Position numbers and translations under genes: made by a program
Source of the DNA: a bacterium
GTDB taxonomy: Bacteria > Bdellovibrionota > Bdellovibrionia > Bdellovibrionales > Bdellovibrionaceae
DNA: 64,000 nucleotides
NCBI GenBank assembly: GCA_019752925.1
Contig: JAIELP010000005.1
Coordinates: 62,001-126,000 of the forward strand
Reading direction: 5' to 3'
Shown here: in pieces, positions 8,341 to 17,375 of the stretch
How the letters are laid out: each line of letters starts with the position of its first letter
How positions within the stretch are numbered: position 1 is the first letter of the stretch
Notes under the pieces: generated by a model
The model's input: the letters and a program-made list of their open reading frames with translations, nothing else
Told to the model about the DNA's origin: nothing
Databases searched by the model: none

Positions 8341-10065
8341 ATGAAGATTTTAGCCGGTCTGTTATTTTTATTTTCAACAACAGCTTACTCTTACAAAGTA
8401 GAGATTAAAACTTACGATACAGTTCGTAAAATTGCAGGAGCTGCAGACAAAGTAGATGAAGTTGAGCAATCTTTGCTGGTTTATGACTCGCCCGATTCAA
8501 AACTTAAAAACAAAACCTATATGCACACGGTGGAAAGCTGGGCAACAGCGAAAAATCAGGAACGCACTCGTTTAGATTATTTAATGAAGATGTTTTACGC
8601 TAATACAAAAGACTTTTCAAACAAAGGTCAGCGTCATGCCGGCTGCTTTTTGGGTGAAGCTGAAAACGTTGCGCGTTCATTTTTTAACGACAATTTACCT
8701 ATAGCGTTTGTCGATGATGTATACATTACAGTCAGCGAAGACCGTAAAATGTTAGGCGTTGAATTTAAATACGCCAATACTGTTCCTAAAAACGGAACGC
8801 TTCACTTCAGAATGCCTCACTGTATTCATGGAGGAAAAGCCCCGCTACTTCACTTAGAAAAAATTAAGACTGCTCAAATTCCCTCGCCGGTAAATTCGCG
8901 CTCTGTAGCCAGTGCACCGGTAGTGCGGGGACCTGCGGCGGCAAAAATTGCAGAAAATGGATTTGATATTTACGACAAGCCGAGCAAGGCGGATTTAAAT
9001 ACCGAGATGCAAAAAAAACTTCCGGTGTTTAAGTTGCGCGCCGACTATGACCAGATCGTTCCCAAAGCTACGAGCCGCCCTTGGAAGGGTATGGATATCA
9101 GCACGGAGGCGGGAGGACAGAAGTTTGCTCAATTGGTTCTGGATTTTTTCTATGACAGTTTAGTTCAGGATTTAAAAAACAATAATAACAATTTTATAGC
9201 TCAGAATATTGCGCCAGATAAATCTCAGTGGTGTCATATGCCATGGTTGAATGTGGGCGATTCCGGCCGCGAAATGGTTCACGGTTTAACTAAAGAGCGT
9301 GATTTGGAAAGATCAGAAATTTATCCTGCAGTGGGAACTTCAAAAGAAAAAGAAGGTTCGGACTGGGGAATCGGTTTTTACAATGATATCGCCTGTGCAT
9401 CTATTCACAATGTATTCGGCTCGCAGCCCCGCACTTTAGAAGCTCCGGATTTTTCAAAAAAATGGTTTCCAGATGGAAGTGTTTCGGTGAAAATTCTTTT
9501 CACGACAGCTCAGTTAGACGAATTGAACGGAAGTTTCACATGGACCGCCAATGTGAGCCTGGCTAAATCAACTTCCCGCAAGTTACGCGATGTTAAAATG
9601 GTTCAGATCGACATCGCCGTAAAAGATTCCAGCCTTATCGGTGCCCGTAAAGAAGTAGATGGTTGGGTTATGACAACTTTCTATTACGATGCTTCCTACA
9701 AAGCCGCGTCTAAACACAATTATCCGGCTAACTTAGCGGGACTTTTAAAAATGCGTCCAATCGGAATTCAAACTGGATTTGATCCTAAAACATCTCTTAT
9801 CTTTAAAGGTTCAAAAACTAACAGTGCCGACAATGTTTACTACGGAGCACGTCCGATGCTCATGAACGGACCGGCTGATAATCCTAAAGGTTCATGTATG
9901 TCGTGCCATGGCGCTGCAGGTACAACAGTTAAAATGGTTCCGGGTATGAAAGACTTTAATGAATATGTAAAACACCGTGATGTAGGTTTAGACTTCAGTC
10001 AGCAAATGGCGCTTGCTAAACGTAACTATGAAACACGTTACGGTCAGAAAAAAGCTACGAGATAG
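8341..10065 (+). CDS. Secreted protein with one C-terminal c-type haem motif; family unknown
   Basis: A 574-residue protein with a clean signal peptide (MKILAGLLFLFSTTAYS) and a good ribosome-binding site (GAGG). The only recognised motif is CMSCH near the C-terminus (GSCMSCHGAAG), a CxxCH site for covalent haem, so a periplasmic redox or sensing role is likely. The middle contains conserved-looking stretches such as PWLNVGDSGREMVHGLTKER and WGIGFYNDIACASIHNVFG, which I cannot place in a named family. The protein is mostly not cytochrome-like; the haem part is a short tail without an obvious distal Met pattern. It overlaps no clear operon partner except the GNAT gene that follows five bases later. 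The function is unknown. Confidence 0.85.
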   Translation: MKILAGLLFLFSTTAYSYKVEIKTYDTVRKIAGAADKVDEVEQSLLVYDSPDSKLKNKTYMHTVESWATAKNQERTRLDYLMKMFYANTKDFSNKGQRHAGCFLGEAENVARSFFNDNLPIAFVDDVYITVSEDRKMLGVEFKYANTVPKNGTLHFRMPHCIHGGKAPLLHLEKIKTAQIPSPVNSRSVASAPVVRGPAAAKIAENGFDIYDKPSKADLNTEMQKKLPVFKLRADYDQIVPKATSRPWKGMDISTEAGGQKFAQLVLDFFYDSLVQDLKNNNNNFIAQNIAPDKSQWCHMPWLNVGDSGREMVHGLTKERDLERSEIYPAVGTSKEKEGSDWGIGFYNDIACASIHNVFGSQPRTLEAPDFSKKWFPDGSVSVKILFTTAQLDELNGSFTWTANVSLAKSTSRKLRDVKMVQIDIAVKDSSLIGARKEVDGWVMTTFYYDASYKAASKHNYPANLAGLLKMRPIGIQTGFDPKTSLIFKGSKTNSADNVYYGARPMLMNGPADNPKGSCMSCHGAAGTTVKMVPGMKDFNEYVKHRDVGLDFSQQMALAKRNYETRYGQKKATR

Positions 10066-10069
10066 TTTC

Positions 10070-10486
10070 GTGATCAAAGAAATTCCCGAAAATGAAATTA
10101 TGAGTGTATACGCAGTTTTAAAAGAACTGCGTCCGCATATTACTGAAGAAGAATTCAGTGAAATCTATCATCATGCACGCAAGGCCGATGATTATACTTT
10201 TTATGGCTACTTTGTAGGCCCGGAATGTGTTGGCCTTATGGGGCTAAGATACATTAACGATTACGTCCACAGGTTCCATCTTTACATTGATGATTTAGTT
10301 GTCTCAAAGGATCATCGATCGCAGCAAATAGGAGCAAAATTACTCAAGTTTGCTGAAACTTTGGCGCAGGAAAAAAACTGTACAGGTTTAAGGCTCTGTA
10401 CCGGTGTTGATAATAAAGACGGCATGCGTTTTTACGAGCGTGAACACTGGGCTTTAAGAGCCGTGGCGTATAAAAAGAAGGTTTAG
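10070..10486 (+). CDS. GNAT-family N-acetyltransferase
   Basis: A small cytoplasmic acetyl-CoA-dependent acyltransferase. The central GNAT strands are visible (FYGYFVGPECVGLMGLRYI, then HLYIDDLVVSKDHRSQQIG), the latter being motif A with the R/Q-x-x-G-x-G/A acetyl-CoA loop in variant form (RSQQIGAKLL). The end (MRFYEREHWALRAVAYKK) is the usual motif B with FYE. I prefer a GTG start at 10070, which gives 138 residues and avoids overlap with the haem protein; the track's ATG at 10013 would add 19 residues that do not look like this family. The substrate is unknown. Confidence 0.8.
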   Translation: MIKEIPENEIMSVYAVLKELRPHITEEEFSEIYHHARKADDYTFYGYFVGPECVGLMGLRYINDYVHRFHLYIDDLVVSKDHRSQQIGAKLLKFAETLAQEKNCTGLRLCTGVDNKDGMRFYEREHWALRAVAYKKKV

Positions 10487-10492
10487 AAGTTC

Positions 10493-10521
10493 TTGACCTG
10501 TTAGCGATCCTCACCCAGACT
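10493..10521 (+). promoter_or_regulatory. Candidate promoter of prfB, possibly giving a leaderless mRNA
   Basis: TTGACC and CAGACT are separated by 17 bases. The -10-like box ends only seven bases before the prfB ATG at 10529 and no Shine-Dalgarno sequence is visible, so transcription would begin at or near the start codon. The -35 match is strong and the -10 match weak. Confidence 0.45.
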
Positions 10522-10528
10522 GTGGTCT

Positions 10529-11681
10529 ATGTCTTTAGTAGCAGAACTTTCAGAAGTTAAAAAAGAAATCATCGCATTAGAAAAGTTTTCGGCGGAGCTT
10601 CGGGGGTATCTTTGACCTCGATCGCAAGAAAAAACGTTTAGACGAACTGGCATTGGCATCGGAAAATCCGGCCATCTGGGGTAAGCCTCAGGAAATGCAA
10701 AAACTTAATAAAGAAAAATCAATTCTCGAAAAATCAGTTAATGAGTGGAGCGATTTCAACGGTAAGCTGGAAGACGTAAAAGTTCTTCTGGAAATGTCAG
10801 TGGAAGCTCACGATGAAGATACTTTTAAAGAAGTTAAATCCGAAATTAAAGAAATTCAGAAAATCGGCGAAGCGCTTGAATTAAAACGCGTGTTAAGCGG
10901 CGAGCTCGATGCCAACAGTGCCTATGTTTCGATTAACTCAGGAGCGGGCGGAACGGAAAGCTGTGACTGGGCTCAGATGTTATTTAGAATGTACACGCGC
11001 TATGCAGATATGCACGGCTACAAGTGTGAAATTCTTGATATGACTGACGGTGAAGAGGCCGGAATTAAATCCTGCACTCTGTTGATCTCAGGCGAATATG
11101 CCTATGGTTACTTAAAATCAGAATCTGGAGTTCACCGTTTAGTGAGAATTTCTCCGTTTGACTCAAATGCACGACGACATACTTCGTTTGCGTCGGTGTT
11201 TGTGTGGGCCGAAGTAGACGATGATATCAATATCGAAGTAAAACCAGATGATATCGTGGTTGAAACCTACAGATCCAGCGGCGCCGGCGGTCAGCATGTT
11301 AATAAAACAGACTCAGCCGTTCGTATGCGCCATTTACCTTCGGGAATAGTTGTGGCGTCGCAAACTCAGCGTTCACAGATTCAAAATCGTGAAAAAGCTA
11401 TGAAAATGTTAAAAGCTGCTCTTTACGAAAAAGAAGTTGAAAAACGCAATCGTGAAAAAGATGAAATGAACTCTCAGAAAAAAGCCAATGAGTGGGGCTC
11501 GCAGATCCGATCTTACGTTATGCACCCTTACCAAATGGTAAAAGATCACAGAACATCGCATGTGACCAATCAGGTTAACAATGTGATGAATGGTGAGCTG
11601 GATGATTTTATCATGTCTTATCTTAAAGCTCAGTTAGCCGGAACTCTTGGGCAAAATGCTGGTGGAGACGATCTCGAATGA
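10529..11681 (+). CDS. prfB: Peptide chain release factor 2, with +1 programmed frameshift
   Basis: RF2 recognises UAA/UGA and triggers peptide release. The real start is the ATG at 10529: 28 codons (MSLVAELSEVKK...) run to an in-frame TGA at 10613, and translation must shift +1 at CTT-TGA-C to continue in the frame tracked as 10653-11681, giving about 383 residues. The catalytic loop SGAGGQHVNK (GGQ) and the SPF stop-recognition motif (RISPFDSN) are intact. The C-terminus carries a short extra tail (LAGTLGQNAGGDDLE). It overlaps lolC by four bases (ATGA). The track start is an internal TTG, so the tracked ORF is truncated at the N-terminus. Confidence 0.96.
10601..10616 (+). promoter_or_regulatory. 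RF2 programmed +1 frameshift site
   Basis: The bases CGGGGGTATCTTTGAC reproduce the Escherichia coli prfB site (AGGGGGTATCTTTGAC) apart from the first base. It has an internal Shine-Dalgarno-like G-run, three spacer bases, the slippery CTT codon and the TGA stop. In the known mechanism low RF2 makes the ribosome pause at TGA and shift +1, so RF2 regulates its own synthesis. Confidence 0.95.
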
Positions 11682-12892
11682 GATTAAACTTTTGGATTGC
11701 CTACAGGCTTCTTTTTTCAAGACAAATTTTGTTCGGCGGTTCTGCTCCGTTATCATTTTTGGGTTTAGTGCTTGGCGTAGCGGCGCTTGTGGCTTCTATG
11801 GCCGTTATGAGTGGCTATGTTGAAACTCTGAAATTGGCTATGACAGACGTAACCAGTGATTTGCAAGTTGTAAGGCGCGGTAAGTTGGTCGAAGATTGGG
11901 CGACCTTTTCAAAAAAAATAAAAGAGCAGGAACCCCGCATTGAAAGTATGATGCGTTTTGGATACGCCGAAGCGGTAATGGCACGTAAAGGACAGGTATC
12001 AGGAGTATTATTTCAGGGGGTAGAAGAGGCTGAACTGGCTAAAGTTCTGAATATAACAAAGCGTGTGAAGCACGGGCAATTACAACTGGGCCCGGATCAA
12101 ATTGCCATAGGGATCGGACTTTCTAAAAAATATAACGTAGTTGTCGGTGAAAAAATTTATCTCGTTGTGCCGCTCGCTACACCTTTTGATTCTTCCGGAT
12201 TTAAAAGACAATCCAAAGAGTTTGTGGTAACAGCAGTTATTGATTTTGGCAAAAACGACTGGAATGAGCGCTTGGTTATTGGCAACCTTAAATCCCTTCA
12301 ACAGTTAACTGAAATTGGTGATCGTTATACCGGAGCCTTTATCAAGTTGAAAGATCGGGAAACTGCGAATGAGGCAGCTATAAATTTGGAAGCTAAATTA
12401 GGTACCGGTTTTTCAGTTATGACCTGGTACGATGTCAACCGCAATATTTTTGAAGCTGTTGTCATAGAACGAGCCGTTATTTTCTTTGTTGTGCTACTCA
12501 TTGTTATTGTCGCTGCTTTTAATATTTCAAGTACATTGTATGTATTTATCCGTCAGAAATATTCCGATATTGCAATTCTCAAAACACTGGGCCTCAGTCA
12601 GAAAAAAATACGGCTTATTTTTTTAAGCCAAGGTTTAATTGTAGGAACATTGGGAACTATCATTGGAGTTATTATTGGTTATGATTTGTGTTTTGCATTT
12701 ATGTATTTACAGGATCACTATGCTTTGATTTCCGGTTCAGTTTATAAAATCGATAAAATTTATACCGACATCAGATTTATAGATCTGTTTGCAATATGTG
12801 CTGCTACTCAGTTGATTTGTTTAGTGGCCACATATTTTCCGGCCTACAAGGGCAGCCAACTTGAAGTGGTAGAGGGATTAAAAAATGGATAA
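11678..12892 (+). CDS. lolC: Lipoprotein-releasing ABC permease, LolC/LolE family
   Basis: A 404-residue inner-membrane permease that, with LolD, extracts outer-membrane lipoproteins from the inner membrane and passes them to LolA. I see the family plan: an N-terminal helix (LSFLGLVLGVAALVASMAVM), a large periplasmic MacB-type domain, and three C-terminal helices starting with AVIFFVVLLIVIVAAFNISS. The cytoplasmic coupling region (YSDIAILKTLGLSQKKIRLI) is characteristic. The next gene, lolD, overlaps by eight bases. Only one permease gene is present, so the transporter may be a homodimer (LolF-like) as in organisms without separate LolC and LolE. Confidence 0.9.
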   Translation: MRLNFWIAYRLLFSRQILFGGSAPLSFLGLVLGVAALVASMAVMSGYVETLKLAMTDVTSDLQVVRRGKLVEDWATFSKKIKEQEPRIESMMRFGYAEAVMARKGQVSGVLFQGVEEAELAKVLNITKRVKHGQLQLGPDQIAIGIGLSKKYNVVVGEKIYLVVPLATPFDSSGFKRQSKEFVVTAVIDFGKNDWNERLVIGNLKSLQQLTEIGDRYTGAFIKLKDRETANEAAINLEAKLGTGFSVMTWYDVNRNIFEAVVIERAVIFFVVLLIVIVAAFNISSTLYVFIRQKYSDIAILKTLGLSQKKIRLIFLSQGLIVGTLGTIIGVIIGYDLCFAFMYLQDHYALISGSVYKIDKIYTDIRFIDLFAICAATQLICLVATYFPAYKGSQLEVVEGLKNG

Positions 12893-13580
12893 TACCGTTT
12901 ATAGTTTTAAGAAAAGTATTATTGAAGTCGCCAATTTAACTAAGACGTACTCAACAGGAGCTTCCGAGCTTGAAGTTTTAAAAGATATCAGCTTCAGCAT
13001 TCAGCAGGGTGAAGCTGTTTGTTTGCTGGGTGCTTCTGGTGCAGGTAAGTCGACCTTGCTGCAAATTATAGGTACATTAGATCGTCCGACGTCGGGCTCT
13101 GTGGTTTTTCAGGGTGAGGATGTATTTGCTCTGAATGATGAAAATTTAGCGCAATTCCGAAACAAGAAAATGGGGTTCGTATTTCAGTTTCATCATCTGA
13201 TTCAGGAGATGACGGCTCTAGAAAATATCATGTTGCCTGCGCTTATAGCAGGAGATGATCCTGAAGAAAGCAAAGCAGAAGCTTTGAAGTGGCTCGACTT
13301 CATGGGATTAGGTGAAAGAGCTGAACATTTCCCGCCGCAATTGAGCGGTGGAGAGTTGCAGAGAGTTGCTATTGCACGTGCTTTAATCAAAAAGCCTGAA
13401 GTTTTGCTTGCAGATGAGCCAACTGGCAACTTAGATTCTGAAAACTCACAAAAAATACAAGACCTGTTTTTTGAGCTTCGAAACAAACTTGGGTTGACTC
13501 TTGTTGTGGTTACTCACGACATGGCTTTTGCCAATAAATTTCCCCGTGTCTTTAAAGTCAAAGATGGACGTTTTGCGTAA
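12885..13580 (+). CDS. lolD: Lipoprotein-releasing ABC ATPase LolD
   Basis: A 231-residue ABC ATPase with Walker A GASGAGKST, Q-loop region FVFQFHHLIQEMTALENI, signature LSGGELQRVAIARAL, Walker B VLLADEPTGNLD and switch His (VVVTHDMAFA). The GEPTGNLD-type ending and the FQFHHL stretch are typical of the LolD/MacB/FtsE group. It powers lipoprotein release together with the overlapping lolC gene product. The neighbourhood (prfB, lolC, bamA, lpx genes) favours LolD over MacB or FtsE. Confidence 0.92.
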   Translation: MDNTVYSFKKSIIEVANLTKTYSTGASELEVLKDISFSIQQGEAVCLLGASGAGKSTLLQIIGTLDRPTSGSVVFQGEDVFALNDENLAQFRNKKMGFVFQFHHLIQEMTALENIMLPALIAGDDPEESKAEALKWLDFMGLGERAEHFPPQLSGGELQRVAIARALIKKPEVLLADEPTGNLDSENSQKIQDLFFELRNKLGLTLVVVTHDMAFANKFPRVFKVKDGRFA

Positions 13581-13608
13581 TAATCCGAGTTGAAATTTCG
13601 GCCCTTCT

Positions 13609-13637
13609 TTGACATCGACCTAGACTCTCGTTAGCCT
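13609..13637 (+). promoter_or_regulatory. Candidate promoter of bamA-lpx operon
   Basis: A perfect TTGACA box and TAGCCT are separated by 17 bases, ending nine bases before the GTG start of bamA. GGAG lies two bases before that GTG, so the leader would be very short. It is the only clear sigma-70-type promoter I see ahead of this operon. Confidence 0.5.
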
Positions 13638-13646
13638 TGTGGAGTT

Positions 13647-16028
13647 GTGCATAATAAGTTATTAAAAAAATTAGCTTTTTTGACTATTTTCGCGTTTGTG
13701 ATCCAGATCATTATGCCTTCAGTTCTGCATGCTCAATCTGTAAAATCTTCTAAGACTTTGCCAATCATTAAAGAAATTATTATTACGGGTTCCAAAAAAA
13801 TTGAAAAAGAAGCAATTATTGCACGCTTAATTTCAAAAGTAGGTGAAGCTTATTCTGAAAAAAATATTGCTGAAGATATTAAAACCGTATTTAAAATGGG
13901 ATTCTTTCTTGAAATTGAAGTTTCTAAAGATGATACACAGGGTGGCGTATCACTTGAATATAAAGTTGTAGAAAAACCAACAGTTTCGGAAATTATTTTT
14001 GAAGGCAATGAGGATGTAAAAACTGAAGACTTGGAAACCCAGATTCCTATCAAGCCTTACGAAATTTTAAATCACGCCAAAATTAAAGAGTCTGTCGTTA
14101 AGCTTGAAAAGTACTATGAAGAAAAAGGATTTTACCTTGTTAAGATTGAACCGGTCGTAGAAGAAGTTAAAACTGAGGAAACTGTTAAATTAAAATTCAG
14201 CATTACTGAGAGCGATAAAGTTAAGGTAAAAAAAATCACAATTATCGGAAATAATAAACTTAAAGATTCGTACTTAAAACCTTTGTTGTTAATTAAAGAA
14301 GCTGGTTTTTTTTCCGGCATGAGCAGTTCGGGTGCATTTAAGCAGGAAGCTTTTGAGCGCGACATAGCGGCCTTAAAATTTATTTACTGGAATCAAGGAT
14401 ACATCGAAGTAAAAGTAGACCGTCCATTGATTACGGTAACGCCCGATAAAAAATCTATTTACATTACTTACCATATTGAAGAAGGCGAGCAGTTCAATGT
14501 GGGCGAGATTGATTTCACAGGTGACTTACTGTTTGATAAATCAGAGCTTATGCAATCCGTTAAAATTAAAGATAACGGAATATTTTCTGTTGAGGTTATG
14601 CAAAAAGACATCGCGGATTTGCAATCTAAGTACGGCGACCTTGGATATGCGTTTACTAACGTAATCCCGCGCTACGACGTAGTTCGAAAAGACAGAATTG
14701 TTAATTTAGTTTTTGATTTTGAAAAAGGTAATAAGGTTTACTTTGGCACAATCAATGTTGTTAACAATAGTAAAACGCGCGACAAAGTTGTCAGACGTGA
14801 GCTTAAAATTCGTGAGGGCGAGCTTTACAATGAAACTCGCAAAAGGCTGTCTCAGGAAAATATCCAACGTTTGGGTTTTTTCGAAGAAGTAAATTTTAAA
14901 ACCAGTACGCCACCGGAAAGACCTGATGAGCTCAATATCGACATCGTCGTAAAAGAACGTAATACGGGGCAACTGCAGTTAACTGCCGGTTACGGTAATA
15001 TTCAGGGATTGAGTATCGGTGGGTCAATCCAACAGAATAACTTTCGTGGTTTAGGTCAAACTCTCGGCGCACGAATTGATGCTACAAAAAACCGTCAAGA
15101 TTATTCTCTTAGCTTAACTGAGCCTTATATATACGACAGCTTATGGTCTGCGGGTTTTGATGTTTTTTATACTGAAAATAAAGAACGAATCAATTACGAC
15201 AACCGCGTAACAGGTGCCGCCGTTAGATTCGGTCATCCTATTTGGGGTGATGATGTCCGCGCCTACATCCGGTATAAATTGGATAAAACAGATTTGTTTG
15301 CAAATGATTATACAGATCCGTTGCTGTTCCCCTTGTCGACTGCTCGCGGAACACGAAGTTCAGCTACGCTGACTCTTGAGTACGACACTCGTAATGACAG
15401 ATTCACTCCTTCAAAAGGTGTACTGGCTGATATATCTTACGAGTTTGCGGGTCTTGGTGGAGACCTTAAGTATCAGGAGCTGTCGACTCACTTAAGATTT
15501 TATAAAAATGTATTTCTTGATGTGGTGTGGAGAAATAACTTAGCTTTCTCTATGCTTCAGTCTTTAAACGATAACGAAGTTCCTTTCACACAGCGCTATC
15601 AAATGGGTGGAGCTTACACGTTGCGTGGTTTTGGTTCAGGAACTGTCGGGCGTAGATTGTTCTCGCAGTACCGTTACAATCAGATTGGTACTAATGATGG
15701 AAACCCTTTCTACGCTCCGGGTATTAGTGAAGCTGAACGCCAAAGACGTTCGAATCTGATTTTTGGTGGTACTAAACAAATGATTTTCCAAACGGAAATG
15801 CAGTATCCATTAATCAAAGAAGCCGGTCTTAACGGGGTGTTTTTCTACGACATAGGTCAGGCCGAAGACGAAATTATTAATACAAAGTTTGTGAGTGACA
15901 TAGGATTAGGTTTCAGATGGCAGTCACCATTAGGTCTGTTAAGATTCGAATGGGGATATCCGGTTAATTCCGATGATTTAGACAGAGACTCGGTCAATTT
16001 CGAATTTTCGATTGGACCGCCGTTTTAA
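13647..16028 (+). CDS. bamA: Outer membrane protein assembly factor BamA
   Basis: A 793-residue Omp85 protein, the core of the BAM complex that folds beta-barrel proteins into the outer membrane. After a signal peptide (ending about MPSVLHAQ) come five POTRA domains (from IIKEIIITGSKKIEKEAII to about residue 430; for example VSEIIFEGNEDVKTEDL and VKKITIIGNNKLKDSYL), then a 16-strand barrel. The barrel includes the family's VRGF/Y-type lid motif as YTLRGFGSG and ends with a C-terminal Phe (FEFSIGPPF). The start is GTG. It begins the outer membrane/LPS operon. Confidence 0.96.
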   Translation: MHNKLLKKLAFLTIFAFVIQIIMPSVLHAQSVKSSKTLPIIKEIIITGSKKIEKEAIIARLISKVGEAYSEKNIAEDIKTVFKMGFFLEIEVSKDDTQGGVSLEYKVVEKPTVSEIIFEGNEDVKTEDLETQIPIKPYEILNHAKIKESVVKLEKYYEEKGFYLVKIEPVVEEVKTEETVKLKFSITESDKVKVKKITIIGNNKLKDSYLKPLLLIKEAGFFSGMSSSGAFKQEAFERDIAALKFIYWNQGYIEVKVDRPLITVTPDKKSIYITYHIEEGEQFNVGEIDFTGDLLFDKSELMQSVKIKDNGIFSVEVMQKDIADLQSKYGDLGYAFTNVIPRYDVVRKDRIVNLVFDFEKGNKVYFGTINVVNNSKTRDKVVRRELKIREGELYNETRKRLSQENIQRLGFFEEVNFKTSTPPERPDELNIDIVVKERNTGQLQLTAGYGNIQGLSIGGSIQQNNFRGLGQTLGARIDATKNRQDYSLSLTEPYIYDSLWSAGFDVFYTENKERINYDNRVTGAAVRFGHPIWGDDVRAYIRYKLDKTDLFANDYTDPLLFPLSTARGTRSSATLTLEYDTRNDRFTPSKGVLADISYEFAGLGGDLKYQELSTHLRFYKNVFLDVVWRNNLAFSMLQSLNDNEVPFTQRYQMGGAYTLRGFGSGTVGRRLFSQYRYNQIGTNDGNPFYAPGISEAERQRRSNLIFGGTKQMIFQTEMQYPLIKEAGLNGVFFYDIGQAEDEIINTKFVSDIGLGFRWQSPLGLLRFEWGYPVNSDDLDRDSVNFEFSIGPPF

Positions 16029-16048
16029 CTTTAATAAAAGGAGAGTTT

Positions 16049-16558
16049 ATGAAAAACTTTTTAGTAGTAGTAGCAGTATTATTGGCCGCATCTTTTGCAT
16101 CAGCTGAATTTAAATTAGCTTATGTTGACGTTCAAAAGGCAATCGAACAAACATCTCTTGGTAAAAAAGCCAAAGAAGAAATGAAAAAAGAAGCCGATAA
16201 GAAAAATAAAGAGCTTGAAAAGAAAAAAGCCGATGTCGACAAAATGCGTGAAGACATCGAGAAAAAAAGATCGGTATTAGCGGAAGAAGCTTTTCAAAAA
16301 CGCGCTGAAGAACTTCAAATGGAAATGCAAAAATTCAACCAAATAGCTGCTAAAGCCCAGGCTGAATTACAGAAAAAAGAATCTGAACTTTTAGAGCCGA
16401 TAGTTAAAAAAATGAAAACTGTGATTGAAAAATTAGCCAAAGATAAAGGTATTTCTATGGTTATTCAAAGTAACCAAAATGCACAGATCGTTCTTTACGC
16501 TAATGCTGATACAGATTTAACTGACGATTTAGTTAAAGCGGTTGATAAAGAAAAATAG
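16049..16558 (+). CDS. OmpH/Skp-like periplasmic chaperone
   Basis: A 169-residue protein with a signal peptide (MKNFLVVVAVLLAASFASA) and the Skp start FKLAYVDVQKAIEQT. It continues as long Lys/Glu-rich coiled-coil arms (about residues 45-120) and closes with the small beta body (VIQSNQNAQIVLYANADTDL). Skp trimers hold unfolded outer-membrane proteins on the way to BamA, which fits its place 20 bases after bamA. The ribosome-binding site AAGGAG is strong. The length is in the family range. Confidence 0.92.
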   Translation: MKNFLVVVAVLLAASFASAEFKLAYVDVQKAIEQTSLGKKAKEEMKKEADKKNKELEKKKADVDKMREDIEKKRSVLAEEAFQKRAEELQMEMQKFNQIAAKAQAELQKKESELLEPIVKKMKTVIEKLAKDKGISMVIQSNQNAQIVLYANADTDLTDDLVKAVDKEK

Positions 16559-16559
16559 T

Positions 16560-17372
16560 ATGAAAATTCATCCTTCGAGTGTTTTATCATCTGACGTCGT
16601 GTTGGATGATGACGTTGAAATAGGTCCTTATTGTAACATCCAAGGCCAAGTAAAAATTGGACGCGGCACGTTTGTAGAGGGCCATGTAACTATAGGTTCC
16701 CGTCACGGCATAGTGGAGATTGGAAAAAACAATCACATTGCGCCAGGTGCAGTAATTGGTGGTCCTCCACAGGATATCGGTTACAAAGCTGAACCGACAA
16801 AGTTGATTATCGGTGACAATAACGTGATCCGCGAATTTTCTACTTTAAATATCGCTACCAGTAAAGGTGACGGTGCAACTGTGGTTGGTAACAACTGTTA
16901 TTTCATGGCTTATTCGCACGTTGGGCATGATTGCAAAATCGGAAACAACGTAATTGTAGCCAATAACTCTCACTTCGGTGGGCATTGCTATGTTGAAGAC
17001 AATGTGGTGATCGGCGGAGTGTGCGCATTTAATCAATTCAGTCGTATCGGTAAAAACTCTTTCGTAGCCGGCGGAAGCACGGTTAATAAAGATATTTTAC
17101 CTTTTTCGCGGGCTGGTGGAAATTGGGCACTTGTAAGAGCTACAAATAAAGTAGGACTTCTCCGAAAAGGTTTTTCTAAAGAAGAAGTCTCTAATATTCA
17201 TAAAGCCATTCGCATTGTGATTATGGGTTCGGCTACTTTAGATGAAGCTTACGAACGCATTGAAAAAGAATGCAGTCCTTCGGAAAACATTTCTTATTTG
17301 GTTAATTTTATTAAAACTTCTAAACGTGGTATCGCTATTTCACGTGGCGCAAGTTCGCCTTCGGAAGAGTAG
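16560..17372 (+). CDS. lpxA: UDP-N-acetylglucosamine acyltransferase LpxA
   Basis: The first lipid A enzyme, transferring a 3-hydroxyacyl chain from ACP to a UDP-GlcNAc-type sugar. I start at ATG 16560, one base after the ompH stop (270 residues). The left-handed beta-helix hexapeptides run from MKIHPSSVLSSDVV to about residue 190, followed by the helical C-terminal domain (LLRKGFSKEEVSNIHKAI). The catalytic His lies in SHVGHDCKIG. Because a gnnA-like gene follows directly, the substrate may be the 3-amino sugar (UDP-GlcNAc3N), giving an amide-linked chain; this is inference. lpxD and fabZ, common neighbours between ompH and lpxA, are missing here. Confidence 0.95.
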   Translation: MKIHPSSVLSSDVVLDDDVEIGPYCNIQGQVKIGRGTFVEGHVTIGSRHGIVEIGKNNHIAPGAVIGGPPQDIGYKAEPTKLIIGDNNVIREFSTLNIATSKGDGATVVGNNCYFMAYSHVGHDCKIGNNVIVANNSHFGGHCYVEDNVVIGGVCAFNQFSRIGKNSFVAGGSTVNKDILPFSRAGGNWALVRATNKVGLLRKGFSKEEVSNIHKAIRIVIMGSATLDEAYERIEKECSPSENISYLVNFIKTSKRGIAISRGASSPSEE

Positions 17373-17375
17373 TTT

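Noticed and set aside
10529-10615. Possible broken N-terminus of prfB (in-frame TGA)
   Set aside because: It is the known programmed +1 frameshift site, not a pseudogene.
13583-13605. CCGA...TCGG near the lolD stop as terminator
   Set aside because: Only four paired bases and no T-run follows.
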